A DNA stretch of 42,356 nt, taken from DATAXV01 sp036272915. GTDB lineage: Bacteria > Chloroflexota > Dormibacteria > Dormibacterales > Dormibacteraceae. Below, in pieces: positions 23,952 through 32,365 of the stretch; positions within the stretch are counted from its first letter, which is position 1; each line of letters begins with the position of its first letter. The notes beneath the pieces were generated by a model. The model was not told where the DNA came from and did no database searches. It saw only the letters and a list, made by a program, of their open reading frames with translations. The position numbers and the translations under genes are program-made. Location: assembly GCA_036272915.1 (NCBI GenBank), contig DATAXV010000099.1, forward strand, positions 1-42,356, read 5' to 3'.

Positions 23952-25315
23952 ACCTCGAACACGCCCTCGAACTCGCCCGCGCCGGTCGGGAGCAGGCGGA
24001 GCAGGAATTCTTCGAAGAACTGCGGATCCCCAGCGTGAGCGCGCTGCCCGAGCACCGGGAGGACGTGCGGCGGAACTGCGAGTGGCTGGCCCAGCGCTTC
24101 CGGGACCTGGGCTGTGAGGTATCGATCACCGACACCGTCGAGGGCGGGCACCCCGTGCTCCGTGCCGACTGGCGGGGAGCCGGGGAGGGCGCCCGCACGG
24201 TCACCTTCTACGGCCACTACGACGTGCAGCCGCCGGATCCGCTGGAGATGTGGGAGACGCCTCCATTCGAGCCGGTGGTCCGCGACGGGTTCGTCTACGC
24301 CAGGGGCTGCTCCGACAACAAGGGCAACCACATGGCGGTGCTCAACGCCGCGCGCCATGCCATCGCCTCCGGGCTCCGCGTCAATCTCCGCTTCCTGATC
24401 GAGGGCGAGGAGGAGATCTCGGGCCGGTCGCTGCCCGTCTACCTTCGGCAGCGCGTCGGCCAGCTCGACTCCGATGTGACCCTGATCTGGGACGGCGGTT
24501 TCTCGCCCGACGGGAAGCCGGAGCAGTGCACCGGGCTGCGTGGGATCATCTACGTCGAGCTGGTCGCCGTGGGTCCTGGCGTCGACCTCCACTCCGGCAT
24601 CTTCGGGGGCGTCGCCCCCAACCCCTGCAACACGCTGGCCCGCATCCTGGGCGAGCTCAAGGGCCGCGACGGCGTGATCACCATCCCCGGCTACTACGAC
24701 GACGTGCAGGCGCCGAGCGAGGAGGAGAGTGGCGCCTGGGACCGCTCCGAGGCGTTCGGGAAGGTCCTGCGCGACGAGATGGAGGCGTCGGCGATCGAGG
24801 GGGAGGCGGCCTACACACCGGTGGAGCGGATCTGGGCCCGGCCCACGCTCGACGTCAACGGCTTCATCGGCGGCTTCACCGGCGAGGGCAGCAAGACGGT
24901 GATCCCATCCCGGGCGATGGCCAAGGTCTCGATGCGGCTGGTGCCGGACCAGGACCCCGATCGCATCGTCGAGAGCCTGAAGGCCTACGTCGAGGAGTTG
25001 AGCACCCCCGGCGTCACGGTGACCGTCAATGAGCTGGGCACGGCCCCGCCGGTGCTGCTCGACTGGCACGGCAAGGGCGCCACGGCGCTGTCCGACTCCT
25101 ACGAGGCCGGGTTCGGGCAGCCGGCATTCCCGGTGCGGAGTGGGGGCTCGATTCCGGTCACCATCGACTTCCAGGAGATGGTGGGCGGCGAGATCGTGTG
25201 CGGCGGCATCGCCCAGGCCGGGGCCGGCGCGCACTCGCCCAACGAGCACTTCTCGCTCGACCACTTCCACCGCGGCATCGAGACGCTGATCCACTTCCTG
25301 TCGAAGGTGGAGTGA
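23948..25315 (+). CDS. M20-family dipeptidase/deacylase
   Basis: Zinc metallopeptidase of the M20 family, 455 residues, most like cytoplasmic dipeptidases (carnosinase/PepV-like). Metal ligands: His90 and Asp92 in FYGHYDVQPP, Asp123 in GCSDNKG, catalytic Glu154 and Glu155 in IEGEEEISG. The lid domain contains DLHSGIFGG, and the C-terminal AHSPNEHF gives the last His. GTG 23948 overlaps the dppF stop. Placement in the transport operon suggests that it hydrolyses the imported di- or oligopeptides in the cytoplasm. Acylase activity on N-acyl amino acids cannot be ruled out from the sequence. Confidence 0.94.
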   Translation: MNLEHALELARAGREQAEQEFFEELRIPSVSALPEHREDVRRNCEWLAQRFRDLGCEVSITDTVEGGHPVLRADWRGAGEGARTVTFYGHYDVQPPDPLEMWETPPFEPVVRDGFVYARGCSDNKGNHMAVLNAARHAIASGLRVNLRFLIEGEEEISGRSLPVYLRQRVGQLDSDVTLIWDGGFSPDGKPEQCTGLRGIIYVELVAVGPGVDLHSGIFGGVAPNPCNTLARILGELKGRDGVITIPGYYDDVQAPSEEESGAWDRSEAFGKVLRDEMEASAIEGEAAYTPVERIWARPTLDVNGFIGGFTGEGSKTVIPSRAMAKVSMRLVPDQDPDRIVESLKAYVEELSTPGVTVTVNELGTAPPVLLDWHGKGATALSDSYEAGFGQPAFPVRSGGSIPVTIDFQEMVGGEIVCGGIAQAGAGAHSPNEHFSLDHFHRGIETLIHFLSKVE

Positions 25316-25355
25316 CGTTTCCGGGATCCTTCGGCGCTCGACCGTGAGCGCGATC

Positions 25356-25390
25356 GATGCGGGGCGAAGGGTGAATGTCCGCCCCGCATC
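25356..25390. terminator. 11-bp perfect hairpin after the dpp operon
   Basis: GATGCGGGGCG (25356-25366) and CGCCCCGCATC (25380-25390) form a perfect 11-bp GC-rich stem with a 13-base loop, 40 bp after the dipeptidase stop. There is no T-run, so it may be a GC-type terminator or an mRNA 3'-end stabiliser. Confidence 0.55.
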
Positions 25391-25416
25391 CGTCTGGGGT
25401 GTCTAGGCTGGTGGGC

Positions 25417-25914
25417 ATGACGGAGGTGAAGCCCGATCTCTTCGGGCTCGACTCGTCGAGTGAGGGGGCGAATCTTGCCAGAGAACTCGCCGTCGTCGGG
25501 TCCGAATTGGACGGCAAGGGCCTCAGGCCGTTGCTGCGGGTCTCGGCGATCCAGCGGGCGGCGCAGGTGATCTGGGGTCTGATGAGCGCGCGCACCCCGA
25601 CGGTCAGAGCCGCCAACGAGACCGAACAAGAGGAGCTCCGGCGCCGAGGGCTCGCCGGCCAGATGGAGGACGCGCCGAACGGCCGGCGATTCCGGTTCGA
25701 TAGCGCCCGGCCGCTCCCCGTCGTGCTCAACTCGCCGATTCAGGCCAGGGCGTACGAGCACCTGTCGCCGAACACCATGACCTTGACCAATCGTGACGAC
25801 GCCTGCGCGGCGCTCGCCGACGCGTGGGTCGACGCGTACGCCGCCGAGTCCGCCGTCATTGAGAGATCCTCTGCCGACACCGTCCCCGAGCCCTCCGAAC
25901 CCCACGCCCTCTGA
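25417..25914 (+). CDS. Hypothetical protein, 165 aa
   Basis: Family not recognised. From ATG 25417 the protein is polar and without signal or membrane segment; it contains LARELAVVGSELDGKGLRPL, a likely helical core, and LPVVLNSPIQARAYEHLSP. A TAGGCT box ends seven bases before the ATG with no ribosome site, consistent with a leaderless transcript, and the dpp-operon hairpin lies just upstream. It is followed after 11 bp by the phosphotransferase gene, so the two are probably co-transcribed. Codon use is like the neighbours. Confidence 0.7.
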   Translation: MTEVKPDLFGLDSSSEGANLARELAVVGSELDGKGLRPLLRVSAIQRAAQVIWGLMSARTPTVRAANETEQEELRRRGLAGQMEDAPNGRRFRFDSARPLPVVLNSPIQARAYEHLSPNTMTLTNRDDACAALADAWVDAYAAESAVIERSSADTVPEPSEPHAL

Positions 25915-25925
25915 CGGCAGTCCCG

Positions 25926-26942
25926 GTGGTTAAGCAAGCTGGGTCCGGCACGCCTTCGGCGGAGCTGATCGCCGATGCCTTCGGGATGGGAAGCGCGACC
26001 GGGCCCCTGGTTCCCCGGCACTCGAGCCAGGAGAACTGGCGGCTGGACACGAGCTCGGGTCCGATACTCGTCAAGCGCTTCTGGTCCGGAGAGGATCCTT
26101 CCTGGCGCCCCGACCTGGAGCTGGCCATGGAGTTCGAGGGGATGGCGCTCGACGCCGGCATCGACATGCCGCAGCCGATCCGGCCACGCCACCCGGCATT
26201 CGGCGCCGCCGCCCGTATCGAGGGCCACGGCGTCTTCCGTGCCTATCCGTTCCTCGAGCACCGCCCGCTCGAGCCCGGCGACGACGTCTCGTCCTGGCTG
26301 GGAACGACCCTGGCTCGCGTCCACGGTTTGCACCGGCTCGCGAAGACGCCCCTGCCGAACTGGTGGTACGGGCAGCTGCCGCCGGTTCCTCCCGAACGAT
26401 GGGGGCAATGGTTGGAGGAGGGCCGAGCTCAGGGAAGAGCATGGGTGGACTCGCTGGACCGGCGGCTGTCGCTCGTTCTCGACATCTCGCGGCGCGTGCT
26501 CGAGACCTTCGCCACCTGCGGCCCACACGTCCTGACCCATCGCGACGTCGAACCCTGGAACGTGCTCGTCACCGGGTCCGGACCGGTGCTGGTTGACTGG
26601 GACACGTCGGGACCGGACAGCGCACCGCTCGAGGCCGCCTACGTGATCACCACATTCGCCCGGCGCGGCCGCGATCGTCCAGATCCCGATGAGGTCAGCA
26701 GGACGCTCGATGCGTACTCGGCGGCTGGTGGGGAGATCCCATCCCGCCCGGACATCCTCGCCCGCCACCTCGGCGGTGAGTTGGCCAGTCTCTCCGACTG
26801 GATCGAGGCCACGCTTGGCCGCGAGCGTTACCGTCCCCTGGATCCGGAGGAGACGGACGCGCGGGTGATACGCAACCTCGACCGGTTGCCTGCCCTGGCC
26901 GAGGAGGCGTGGAGCTCGGCGGCCCTGTTCGGTCCTCGCTGA
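25926..26942 (+). CDS. Aminoglycoside-phosphotransferase (APH)-family kinase
   Basis: 338-residue protein with the APH/choline-kinase fold. The catalytic loop is LTHRDVEPWNVLV (Asp207, Asn212) and the metal-binding motif is VLVDWDTSG (Asp224, Asp226); Lys50 in ILVKRFW may be the ATP-binding lysine. The family includes antibiotic kinases, homoserine and choline kinases and many unknown enzymes, so the substrate is open and resistance should not be assumed. The start is GTG 25926, close behind the hypothetical gene. No resistance-cassette or mobile context is visible. Confidence 0.88.
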   Translation: MVKQAGSGTPSAELIADAFGMGSATGPLVPRHSSQENWRLDTSSGPILVKRFWSGEDPSWRPDLELAMEFEGMALDAGIDMPQPIRPRHPAFGAAARIEGHGVFRAYPFLEHRPLEPGDDVSSWLGTTLARVHGLHRLAKTPLPNWWYGQLPPVPPERWGQWLEEGRAQGRAWVDSLDRRLSLVLDISRRVLETFATCGPHVLTHRDVEPWNVLVTGSGPVLVDWDTSGPDSAPLEAAYVITTFARRGRDRPDPDEVSRTLDAYSAAGGEIPSRPDILARHLGGELASLSDWIEATLGRERYRPLDPEETDARVIRNLDRLPALAEEAWSSAALFGPR

Positions 26943-26946
26943 TCAC

Positions 26947-27204
26947 TCAATTTGGTGCACCGTCCGCGGCGGGTCCGCCGCCCGTCGACATCGTGGGCTG
27001 ATGCTCCGCCCCGAACGCCCGCCCGATCCCATGGTTCAATCGGACATGGCGGTCCTCGCGTTCGAGATAGGCCCCGTCCTCGGCCGGCTGGAAGAGGTGG
27101 ACGCGAGCTTGGCCGCCGATTGCCAGATCGCGTGGAACGCGCCGTTCCGACTCGATCACATCCCCCCACGCTGGCGGGGCTCCGAACGAGACCTCTGAGG
27201 GCAT
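26947..27204 (-). CDS. Doubtful short open frame in a 400-bp gap
   Basis: Between the phosphotransferase and the antitoxin-like gene there is no convincing gene. The best candidate reads MPSEVSFGAPPAWGDVIESE, then ARVHLFQPAEDGAYLERED (86 residues; 116 if started at 27297). It has reasonable amino-acid composition but no known motif and no ribosome site. It may be a fragment of a lost gene. Confidence 0.25.
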   Translation of the reverse strand: MPSEVSFGAPPAWGDVIESERRVPRDLAIGGQARVHLFQPAEDGAYLEREDRHVRLNHGIGRAFGAEHQPTMSTGGGPAADGAPN

Positions 27205-27342
27205 CCAGATTGGCGGTACGGATCCCGGGTCCGGTCGGTCGCTTGGATCCTCTTCGAGATCAAGCAGGGCGACCCTTCTCGATGGTCCGAGCAGCACCGC
27301 AAGCCCACCCGCCTACCGGCGACTCGTAGCGAGGGTGCGAAG

Positions 27343-27591
27343 ATGGTTTCTGTGGTGCGGCGAATCACTCATCGCGAGTTGAGCGAGCAGAGCAAGAACC
27401 AACTCGATCAAGGGGAGGCTTCTCCGTCACGCGCAACCTCGCCGCGGGACGGCTCGTGCCGCTGCCGACGCCGGATGGTCTCGGCCGAGGATGCGCTTCT
27501 GGCCTTCCGCGGTGCTCCCAACCTCGATCCCCGGCGCTTCCGCCAGGATGTCGAGGCCTGGCTCGATCACGGCCTGCTCCCACCTGGCTGA
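27343..27591 (+). CDS. Phd/YefM-type antitoxin with out-of-frame central segment, no toxin
   Basis: The start (VRRITHRELSEQSKNQLDQG) and the end (MVSAEDALLAFRGAPNLDPR, RFRQDVEAW) match Phd-type antitoxins of PIN-toxin pairs, and the 82-residue length fits. In between, the annotated frame gives SPSRATSPRDGSCRCRRR, whereas a neighbouring frame gives the expected FSVTRNLAAGRLVPLPTP. Two compensating small indels near 27417 and 27475 therefore appear to have replaced about 20 residues. These belong to the core of the DNA-binding dimer, so function is doubtful. No PIN toxin follows: the next gene is an S9 peptidase on the other strand. The module is an orphan. Confidence 0.6.
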   Translation: MVSVVRRITHRELSEQSKNQLDQGEASPSRATSPRDGSCRCRRRMVSAEDALLAFRGAPNLDPRRFRQDVEAWLDHGLLPPG

Positions 27592-27609
27592 GTCAGCGGT
27601 GAGGCCGCA

Positions 27610-29574
27610 CTACCCGCCGGGGGCGCCCTCGAGCTGAAGCCTGGGCACCCCAGGGGGATCGAACCCGAAGACCTGCCCGTAGAAGGAGAGCTCGGCCTCG
27701 AGCGCCGCGATCTTGGTCTCCCGCCGCCGGAAGCCGTGCTGCTCGCCCTCGAAGAGGAGATAGGCGTGGGGAATGCCCTTGCGGACCAGGGCATCCCGGA
27801 ACATCTCCGACTGGGATGGGGGCACCACCCTGTCCTCGCTTCCCTGGAGCAGCAGGACCGGGCAGGAGAGCGCGTCGACGTTGTTCAGCGGCGCTCGCTG
27901 GCGGTACAGGTCCAGCGCCTCCGGCAGTGGTCCGACGAGCCCGTCGATGTAGCGCGACTCGAAGTCGTGCGTGGTCTCGACGAAGCGCTCCAGCTCGGCC
28001 ACGCCGAAGTAGGAGACGCCCGCGCTGAAGACCCGGCTGCGCGTCAAGGCGGCGAGCGTCGTCCATCCGCCGGCGCTGCCGCCGCGGATGGCCAGGCGGG
28101 GCCCGTCGGCGAGGCCCTGGTCGGCAAGCGCCCGCGCCGAGCTGGCGGCGTCCTCGACGTCGACCACACCCCACTGGCCGCGGAGCCGCTCGCGGTACTC
28201 CCTCCCGTAGCCGGTCGAGCCCCCGTAGTTGACGTCGACGATGCCGAAGCCTCGGCTCGTGAAGTAGGCGACGTCGAGGCTCAGCGTGGCGTGCGACTGG
28301 CCGGTCGGTCCCCCGTGGACGACCACGATGTAGGGCGGCAACTCGTCGGCGGGCGCCTCCACGTCGGGGTTGGCCGGCGGGTAGACCCAGGCGTGGACGT
28401 CGCGGCCGGCGGTGCCGGCCACCGTCATCGCCTCCGGATGGGGCAGGTAGGCGAGGTCGGGCATGCGGTCGACGGCGACGAGGACATGGCGATGCTCGCC
28501 GGAGACCAGATCGACGAGCAGGATCCCCGGGGCGTGGGTGGGGGAGGCGGCGACCGTGAGCAGCGACGTTCCCTGGATGCTGAGGCCGTCATAGCTGGTG
28601 TAGGGGAGGTCGAGCTCGCGGAGGTCGCCGGACTCGGGGTCGAGCAGGCCCAGGCCCTCGGCGTCGGTCCCGTGGAGCACGGCCAGCCGGCCGTCGTCGA
28701 GCGCGGCGTACCAGGCGCTGCCCAGGCTCCAGAGGGGCCCGGCGAACTCCTCCTCGCGCGGGCAGAGGGCGCGCAGGTCGCCGGACTCCAGATCGAGGCG
28801 GTAGAGGTTCCACCACCCTGATCGGTCGCTGATCAGGTGGAGGTCGCCGTCCACCGTCCACTCCGGCTGGAGCACCGACTCCCGCTCGCCGCCGAGGACG
28901 GTCCGCGCCGGACCGACGGCCCCGTCCGAGCCGATGTCGGCGACGCGGAGCTCGGTGCCGTCCCAGGGCATGCGGGGATGGTCCCAGGCGACCCAGGCCA
29001 GCCGGCGCCCGTCGGGCGAGGGCCGCGGGTAGGCGAGGAAGTCGCTGCCGCCGACCAGCTCGCGGACGCCGGCGCCATCGACGCGGACGCCGACCAGGTG
29101 GCGGACCACCGTGCCCTCATGGTGCGCCTCGCGCACCCACCAGACCTCATCGCCACCGGGGCCGAGCACGGGGTCGGCGTAGCGCAGGGCCGCCGGTTCA
29201 TCGGGCTCCGGAGTGATGGCGACGGGCGTCCCGCCGGGGCTGACGCGGTAGAGCCGCTGGTCGGCGAAGTTGGCGAAGACGAGCGCCGTGGCGCCCTCGA
29301 ACGTGACCGTTAGCCAGGACGTCCCGCCGTACTCGTGGACCCGGCTGCGCGCGTTCCAGGGCGGCGGGATGACGTCGTGCACGCGACCCTCGGCGTCCTG
29401 GCGGACGACCGCCTGCCTACCCTGCTCCTCGGGCCGGCCCTCGGTCCACCAGACGTCGCCGTCGACGAACTGCGCGCCTCGGAATCTCCGGCCCCCGGCG
29501 ACGACGTCGGCGGCGCTGATGGGTGATGGCCAGGCCCCGTAGGGCGTCGTCGGGCGTGCACACATGCCTTGCAT
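27610..29574 (-). CDS. S9-family (prolyl oligopeptidase-type) serine peptidase
   Basis: 654-residue cytoplasmic peptidase: an N-terminal beta-propeller (repeats such as YPRPSPDGRRLAWVAWD and LHLISDRSGWWNLYRLD) and a C-terminal alpha/beta-hydrolase domain. The catalytic triad is Ser500 in RGGSAGG, Asp581 in GSEDRVVPP and His613 in EGEQHGF; VVHGGPTGQ precedes the oxyanion region. This arrangement matches acylaminoacyl-peptidase/dipeptidyl-peptidase-like S9C enzymes, which release residues from short peptides. No signal peptide is seen. ATG 29574 is used; ATG 29565 is possible. It is divergent from pyrE and has no operon partner. Confidence 0.94.
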   Translation of the reverse strand: MQGMCARPTTPYGAWPSPISAADVVAGGRRFRGAQFVDGDVWWTEGRPEEQGRQAVVRQDAEGRVHDVIPPPWNARSRVHEYGGTSWLTVTFEGATALVFANFADQRLYRVSPGGTPVAITPEPDEPAALRYADPVLGPGGDEVWWVREAHHEGTVVRHLVGVRVDGAGVRELVGGSDFLAYPRPSPDGRRLAWVAWDHPRMPWDGTELRVADIGSDGAVGPARTVLGGERESVLQPEWTVDGDLHLISDRSGWWNLYRLDLESGDLRALCPREEEFAGPLWSLGSAWYAALDDGRLAVLHGTDAEGLGLLDPESGDLRELDLPYTSYDGLSIQGTSLLTVAASPTHAPGILLVDLVSGEHRHVLVAVDRMPDLAYLPHPEAMTVAGTAGRDVHAWVYPPANPDVEAPADELPPYIVVVHGGPTGQSHATLSLDVAYFTSRGFGIVDVNYGGSTGYGREYRERLRGQWGVVDVEDAASSARALADQGLADGPRLAIRGGSAGGWTTLAALTRSRVFSAGVSYFGVAELERFVETTHDFESRYIDGLVGPLPEALDLYRQRAPLNNVDALSCPVLLLQGSEDRVVPPSQSEMFRDALVRKGIPHAYLLFEGEQHGFRRRETKIAALEAELSFYGQVFGFDPPGVPRLQLEGAPGG

Positions 29575-29639
29575 CCTGACAGGCGCGGCTCAAGGCCGTC
29601 CCCCTCCCGGCGGGAGCCGGAGCATTACCATCCCCCCAC

Positions 29640-29672
29640 ATGACTCACCACCTCCTGGGCGGGCGCGCCTGA
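29640..29672 (+). CDS. Ten-codon leader ORF overlapping pyrE
   Basis: ATG 29640 starts the peptide MTHHLLGGRA, and its TGA (29670-29672) shares its A with the pyrE ATG (TGATG). A TACCAT box at 29626-29631 ends eight bases before this ATG, so the transcript should begin at or within two bases of it, giving leaderless translation of the short ORF and re-initiation at pyrE. It could set or regulate pyrE expression. Its small size makes this tentative. Confidence 0.45.
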   Translation: MTHHLLGGRA

Positions 29673-30211
29673 TGCCGCCGGCCGAACTCAACGACCTGGC
29701 ACGGGACATCGCCCGAGTGGCCTGGCTGGAGGGCGACTTCGTCCTCCGCTCCGGACGGCGCTCCCGCCACTACCTGGACAAGTACCTCTTCGAGACCCAG
29801 CCGGCCATCCTCCGCCGGGTGGGCGCCGCGCTGGCGGGGATGATCCCGCCGGAGACGCAGCGGCTGGCCGCCCCCGAGCTCGGCGCGGTGCTGCTCGGAG
29901 CCGCGGTGTCGCTGGAGCTGGACCTGCCCCTGATCCTGGTCCGCTCCAAGCAGAAGGAGTACGGGACGGCCAAGGCGCTGGAGGGCGCCCTGGAGCGGGG
30001 CGAGAGGGTGACCGTCATCGAGGACGTGCTGACCACCGGCGGCGCGGCCATCGACGCCATCGAGAAGCTGAGGGCGGCCGGTGGCGAGGTCATCAAGCTG
30101 GTCGGCGTCCTCGACCGGGAGGAGGGTGCGGCCGAGAACCTGGAGCGGACCGGCGTGCCCTACCAGGCGCTCCTCCGCCGCGGCGACCTGCCCGCCGCCG
30201 GAAGCGCCTGA
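29672..30211 (+). CDS. pyrE: Orotate phosphoribosyltransferase
   Basis: Converts orotate and PRPP to orotidine-5'-phosphate in pyrimidine synthesis. The 179 residues contain LRSGRRSRHYLDKYL (25-39), GAVLLGAAVSLELDLPLILV, VRSKQKEYGTAK (90-101, catalytic Lys and loop) and the PRPP-binding motif VTVIEDVLTTGGAA (113-126). ATG 29672 overlaps the stop of a ten-codon leader ORF. It ends two bases before the dihydroorotase-type gene, a clear pyr mini-operon. Confidence 0.95.
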   Translation: MPPAELNDLARDIARVAWLEGDFVLRSGRRSRHYLDKYLFETQPAILRRVGAALAGMIPPETQRLAAPELGAVLLGAAVSLELDLPLILVRSKQKEYGTAKALEGALERGERVTVIEDVLTTGGAAIDAIEKLRAAGGEVIKLVGVLDREEGAAENLERTGVPYQALLRRGDLPAAGSA

Positions 30212-30213
30212 CG

Positions 30214-31581
30214 GTGAGGATCAGGGGCGCCACCGTCTACACGCCGCAGGGCCCGGTCGAGGCCGACGTTCGGGTCGACATGGGGACGATCATCGCCGTC
30301 GGGGACGAGGCCTCCACCGGGGAGGATCCGGAGGAGATCGACGGCGGCGGGCTCTGGCTGCTGCCGGGGGCGGTCGACGCCCATGTCCACAGCCGCGACC
30401 CGGGCCTTCCCGAGAAGGAGGACTTCCGCTCGCTAACGGCGGCGGCGGCGGCGGGTGGGGTGACCACCGTGGTCGACATGCCGAACACGATCCCGGCCGT
30501 GGACACCGACGAGGTGTTCTGGGAGAAGGCGGCCGACGTGGCCCAGCGTGCGTCCGTCGACTTCGCGCTCTGGGGGGTGGTTCGCTCGAGCGCGGCCGAG
30601 GCCGATCTGCGCGGGCTGGCCGTCGCCGGAGCGGTGGGGATCAAGGCCTACCTCGGGTACGCGCTGCGCCGGGAGAACCGGCAGATCACCTACACCCTCG
30701 ATCTCGGCGATCCCGGCCTCGAGGCGCCCCCCGATTACGGCACGCTCGCCCGCTGCGCGCCGCTCCTGGCCGAGCTCGGGCTGCCGCTGGCCGTGCACGC
30801 CGAGGACCCCGGCATCCTGCGCGAGTTCGCCCGGCCGGCGGACAGCTACGCGGAGGTGCTGGCTTCCCGTCCGGCCCTGGCCGAGGCCGTGGCGGTGGCG
30901 GCGCTCGACCGGATCGCGCGCGCCACCGGCTGCACGGTGCACATCGTCCACCTGTCCAGCCGCGCCGGTCTTGACGCGGCCTGGCAGGCGCTCGCGGCGT
31001 CCTCGCCGATGATCCTGGAGACCTGCAGCCAGTACCTCTGGTGCACCGACGAGGATGTGGAGCGGATCGGACCGTGGGGCAAGATGTACCCGCCGATCCG
31101 GACTGCCGACGACCGGGACGCACTTCGCGAGGGCCTTCGCGAGGGCGTCATCGACCGCGTGGCAACGGACCACGCCCCCCATGAGGACGCGGAGAAATCA
31201 GGCCGGTCCTGGGGGGAGGCCGCCGCCGGAAGCCCCGGGGTGCAGACGCTCTACATCAGCTGTCTGGAGCTCGCCCGCCGGTGGGGCGACCCCGCTCTGG
31301 CCGTTCGCTGGGTCGCCGAGGCGCCGGCCCGGTCCCTCCGCATCTGGCCACGCAAGGGCGGCATCCAGGTCGGGGCCGATGCCGATCTGGTGCTGGTCGA
31401 CCCTCGTGCCGAGACCAGGATGGAGCCGAGGATGATGCGCTCGCGGCAGGTCCATGGCCTGTTCGAGGGGCAGACATTCCCCTTCCGCGTCCGGGCCGTC
31501 TGGTCGCGGGGCAGGCTGGTCGCCCGCGACGGGGAGCCGCTGCCGGCCTCGGGTCACGGCAGGCTCGTCCGCCCCGCCTGA
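30214..31581 (+). CDS. pyrC: Dihydroorotase-type amidohydrolase (dihydroorotase or allantoinase)
   Basis: 455-residue cyclic amidohydrolase with a two-metal centre: VDAHVHSRDPG (His57, His59), the lysine expected to be carboxylated in GIKAYLGY (Lys144), His195 in LAVHAED, His246 in IVHLSSR and Asp319 in ATDHAPH. The length and GxKAYLG motif fit class I dihydroorotase/allantoinase. Pairing with pyrE two bases upstream argues for dihydroorotase in de novo pyrimidine synthesis, though allantoinase cannot be excluded by sequence. GTG 30214 is the start, with translational coupling. Confidence 0.85.
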   Translation: MRIRGATVYTPQGPVEADVRVDMGTIIAVGDEASTGEDPEEIDGGGLWLLPGAVDAHVHSRDPGLPEKEDFRSLTAAAAAGGVTTVVDMPNTIPAVDTDEVFWEKAADVAQRASVDFALWGVVRSSAAEADLRGLAVAGAVGIKAYLGYALRRENRQITYTLDLGDPGLEAPPDYGTLARCAPLLAELGLPLAVHAEDPGILREFARPADSYAEVLASRPALAEAVAVAALDRIARATGCTVHIVHLSSRAGLDAAWQALAASSPMILETCSQYLWCTDEDVERIGPWGKMYPPIRTADDRDALREGLREGVIDRVATDHAPHEDAEKSGRSWGEAAAGSPGVQTLYISCLELARRWGDPALAVRWVAEAPARSLRIWPRKGGIQVGADADLVLVDPRAETRMEPRMMRSRQVHGLFEGQTFPFRVRAVWSRGRLVARDGEPLPASGHGRLVRPA

Positions 31582-31638
31582 CCGCACCGGGAATTCGCCA
31601 GAAAAACCCCCGCCGTCCGTCTGCTGTCGTCCTAAAAT

Positions 31639-31655
31639 AAACCGACAGTCGGTTT
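31639..31655. promoter_or_regulatory. Perfect 17-bp palindromic TetR operator
   Basis: AAACCGACAGTCGGTTT has two perfect eight-base arms around a central A and lies 14 bp before the TetR start. A -10-like TAAAAT (31633-31638) abuts it, so bound repressor would block transcription of its own gene and the ABC genes. The ACCGACNGTCGGT core is a common TetR-family operator form. Confidence 0.85.
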
Positions 31656-31669
31656 GTGATGAGAAAGAG

Positions 31670-32356
31670 ATGGCACGAGTAGTCGATCCAGCCGCCCACG
31701 CGATGCGAAGAGACGCGTTCGTCGACGCCGCCATGCGTCTGATCCAGACCAAGGGCTACGAGCAGACGAGCCTTCAGGACGTGCTCGATCAGGCCGAGGC
31801 GTCCCGCGGCGCCTTCTATCACTACTTCGACTCCAAGTCGGGCCTGCTCGACGCGGTCATCCAGCGGATGGTCGACACCGTGGCGGCGAACCTGGAGCCG
31901 CTGGTCGCCGACCCCGACATCCCGGCGATCCGGAAGCTGCAGCTGTTCTTCGCCGGGATCGTCGAGTGGAAGGAGGAGCGCCGGGGATTCCTCGCGGCGC
32001 TGCTCGACGTCTGGCTCTCGGACGAGAACGCGATCGTCCGCGAGCACCTGCGGCTGCGGGTCGCCGAGCGCCTCACCCCGCTGCTCACCGAGATCCTTGC
32101 TCAGGGCGAGTTCGAGGGCACGTTCTCGGCGGGCCCGGCCGACGAGACGGCGAGGGTGCTCATCTCGGTCATCGTGGCGGTCAACGAGACCGCCACAAGA
32201 CTCTTCCTGGCCACGCGCGACGGCACCGCCACCTACGAGGACGCGGTTCGGACCGTGACCGCCTACGCCGAGGCGATGGAACGGATCCTCGGCATCCCGA
32301 CCGGCTCCTGGCCGGTGCCCGACGAGGCGAGCCTTCGCTTCTGGTTCGCCAATTGA
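31670..32356 (+). CDS. TetR/AcrR-family transcriptional regulator
   Basis: 228-residue repressor. The N-terminal helix-turn-helix spans about 13-57 (RDAFVDAAMRLIQTKGYEQT, SLQDVLDQAEASRGAFYHYF), and the helical C-terminal ligand-binding domain includes FFAGIVEWKEERRGFLAALL. Start ATG 31670 has GAGAAAGAG just upstream. It precedes an ABC exporter ATPase by 9 bp and a permease, and a perfect palindromic operator lies in front, so the operon is probably self-repressed and induced by an exported toxic compound. The inducer is unknown. Confidence 0.93.
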   Translation: MARVVDPAAHAMRRDAFVDAAMRLIQTKGYEQTSLQDVLDQAEASRGAFYHYFDSKSGLLDAVIQRMVDTVAANLEPLVADPDIPAIRKLQLFFAGIVEWKEERRGFLAALLDVWLSDENAIVREHLRLRVAERLTPLLTEILAQGEFEGTFSAGPADETARVLISVIVAVNETATRLFLATRDGTATYEDAVRTVTAYAEAMERILGIPTGSWPVPDEASLRFWFAN

Positions 32357-32365
32357 GGAGTAGCC

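Noticed and set aside
27030..27050. GGTTCAATC-like tRNA T-arm
   Set aside because: No matching acceptor stem, D-arm or anticodon arm could be built around it.
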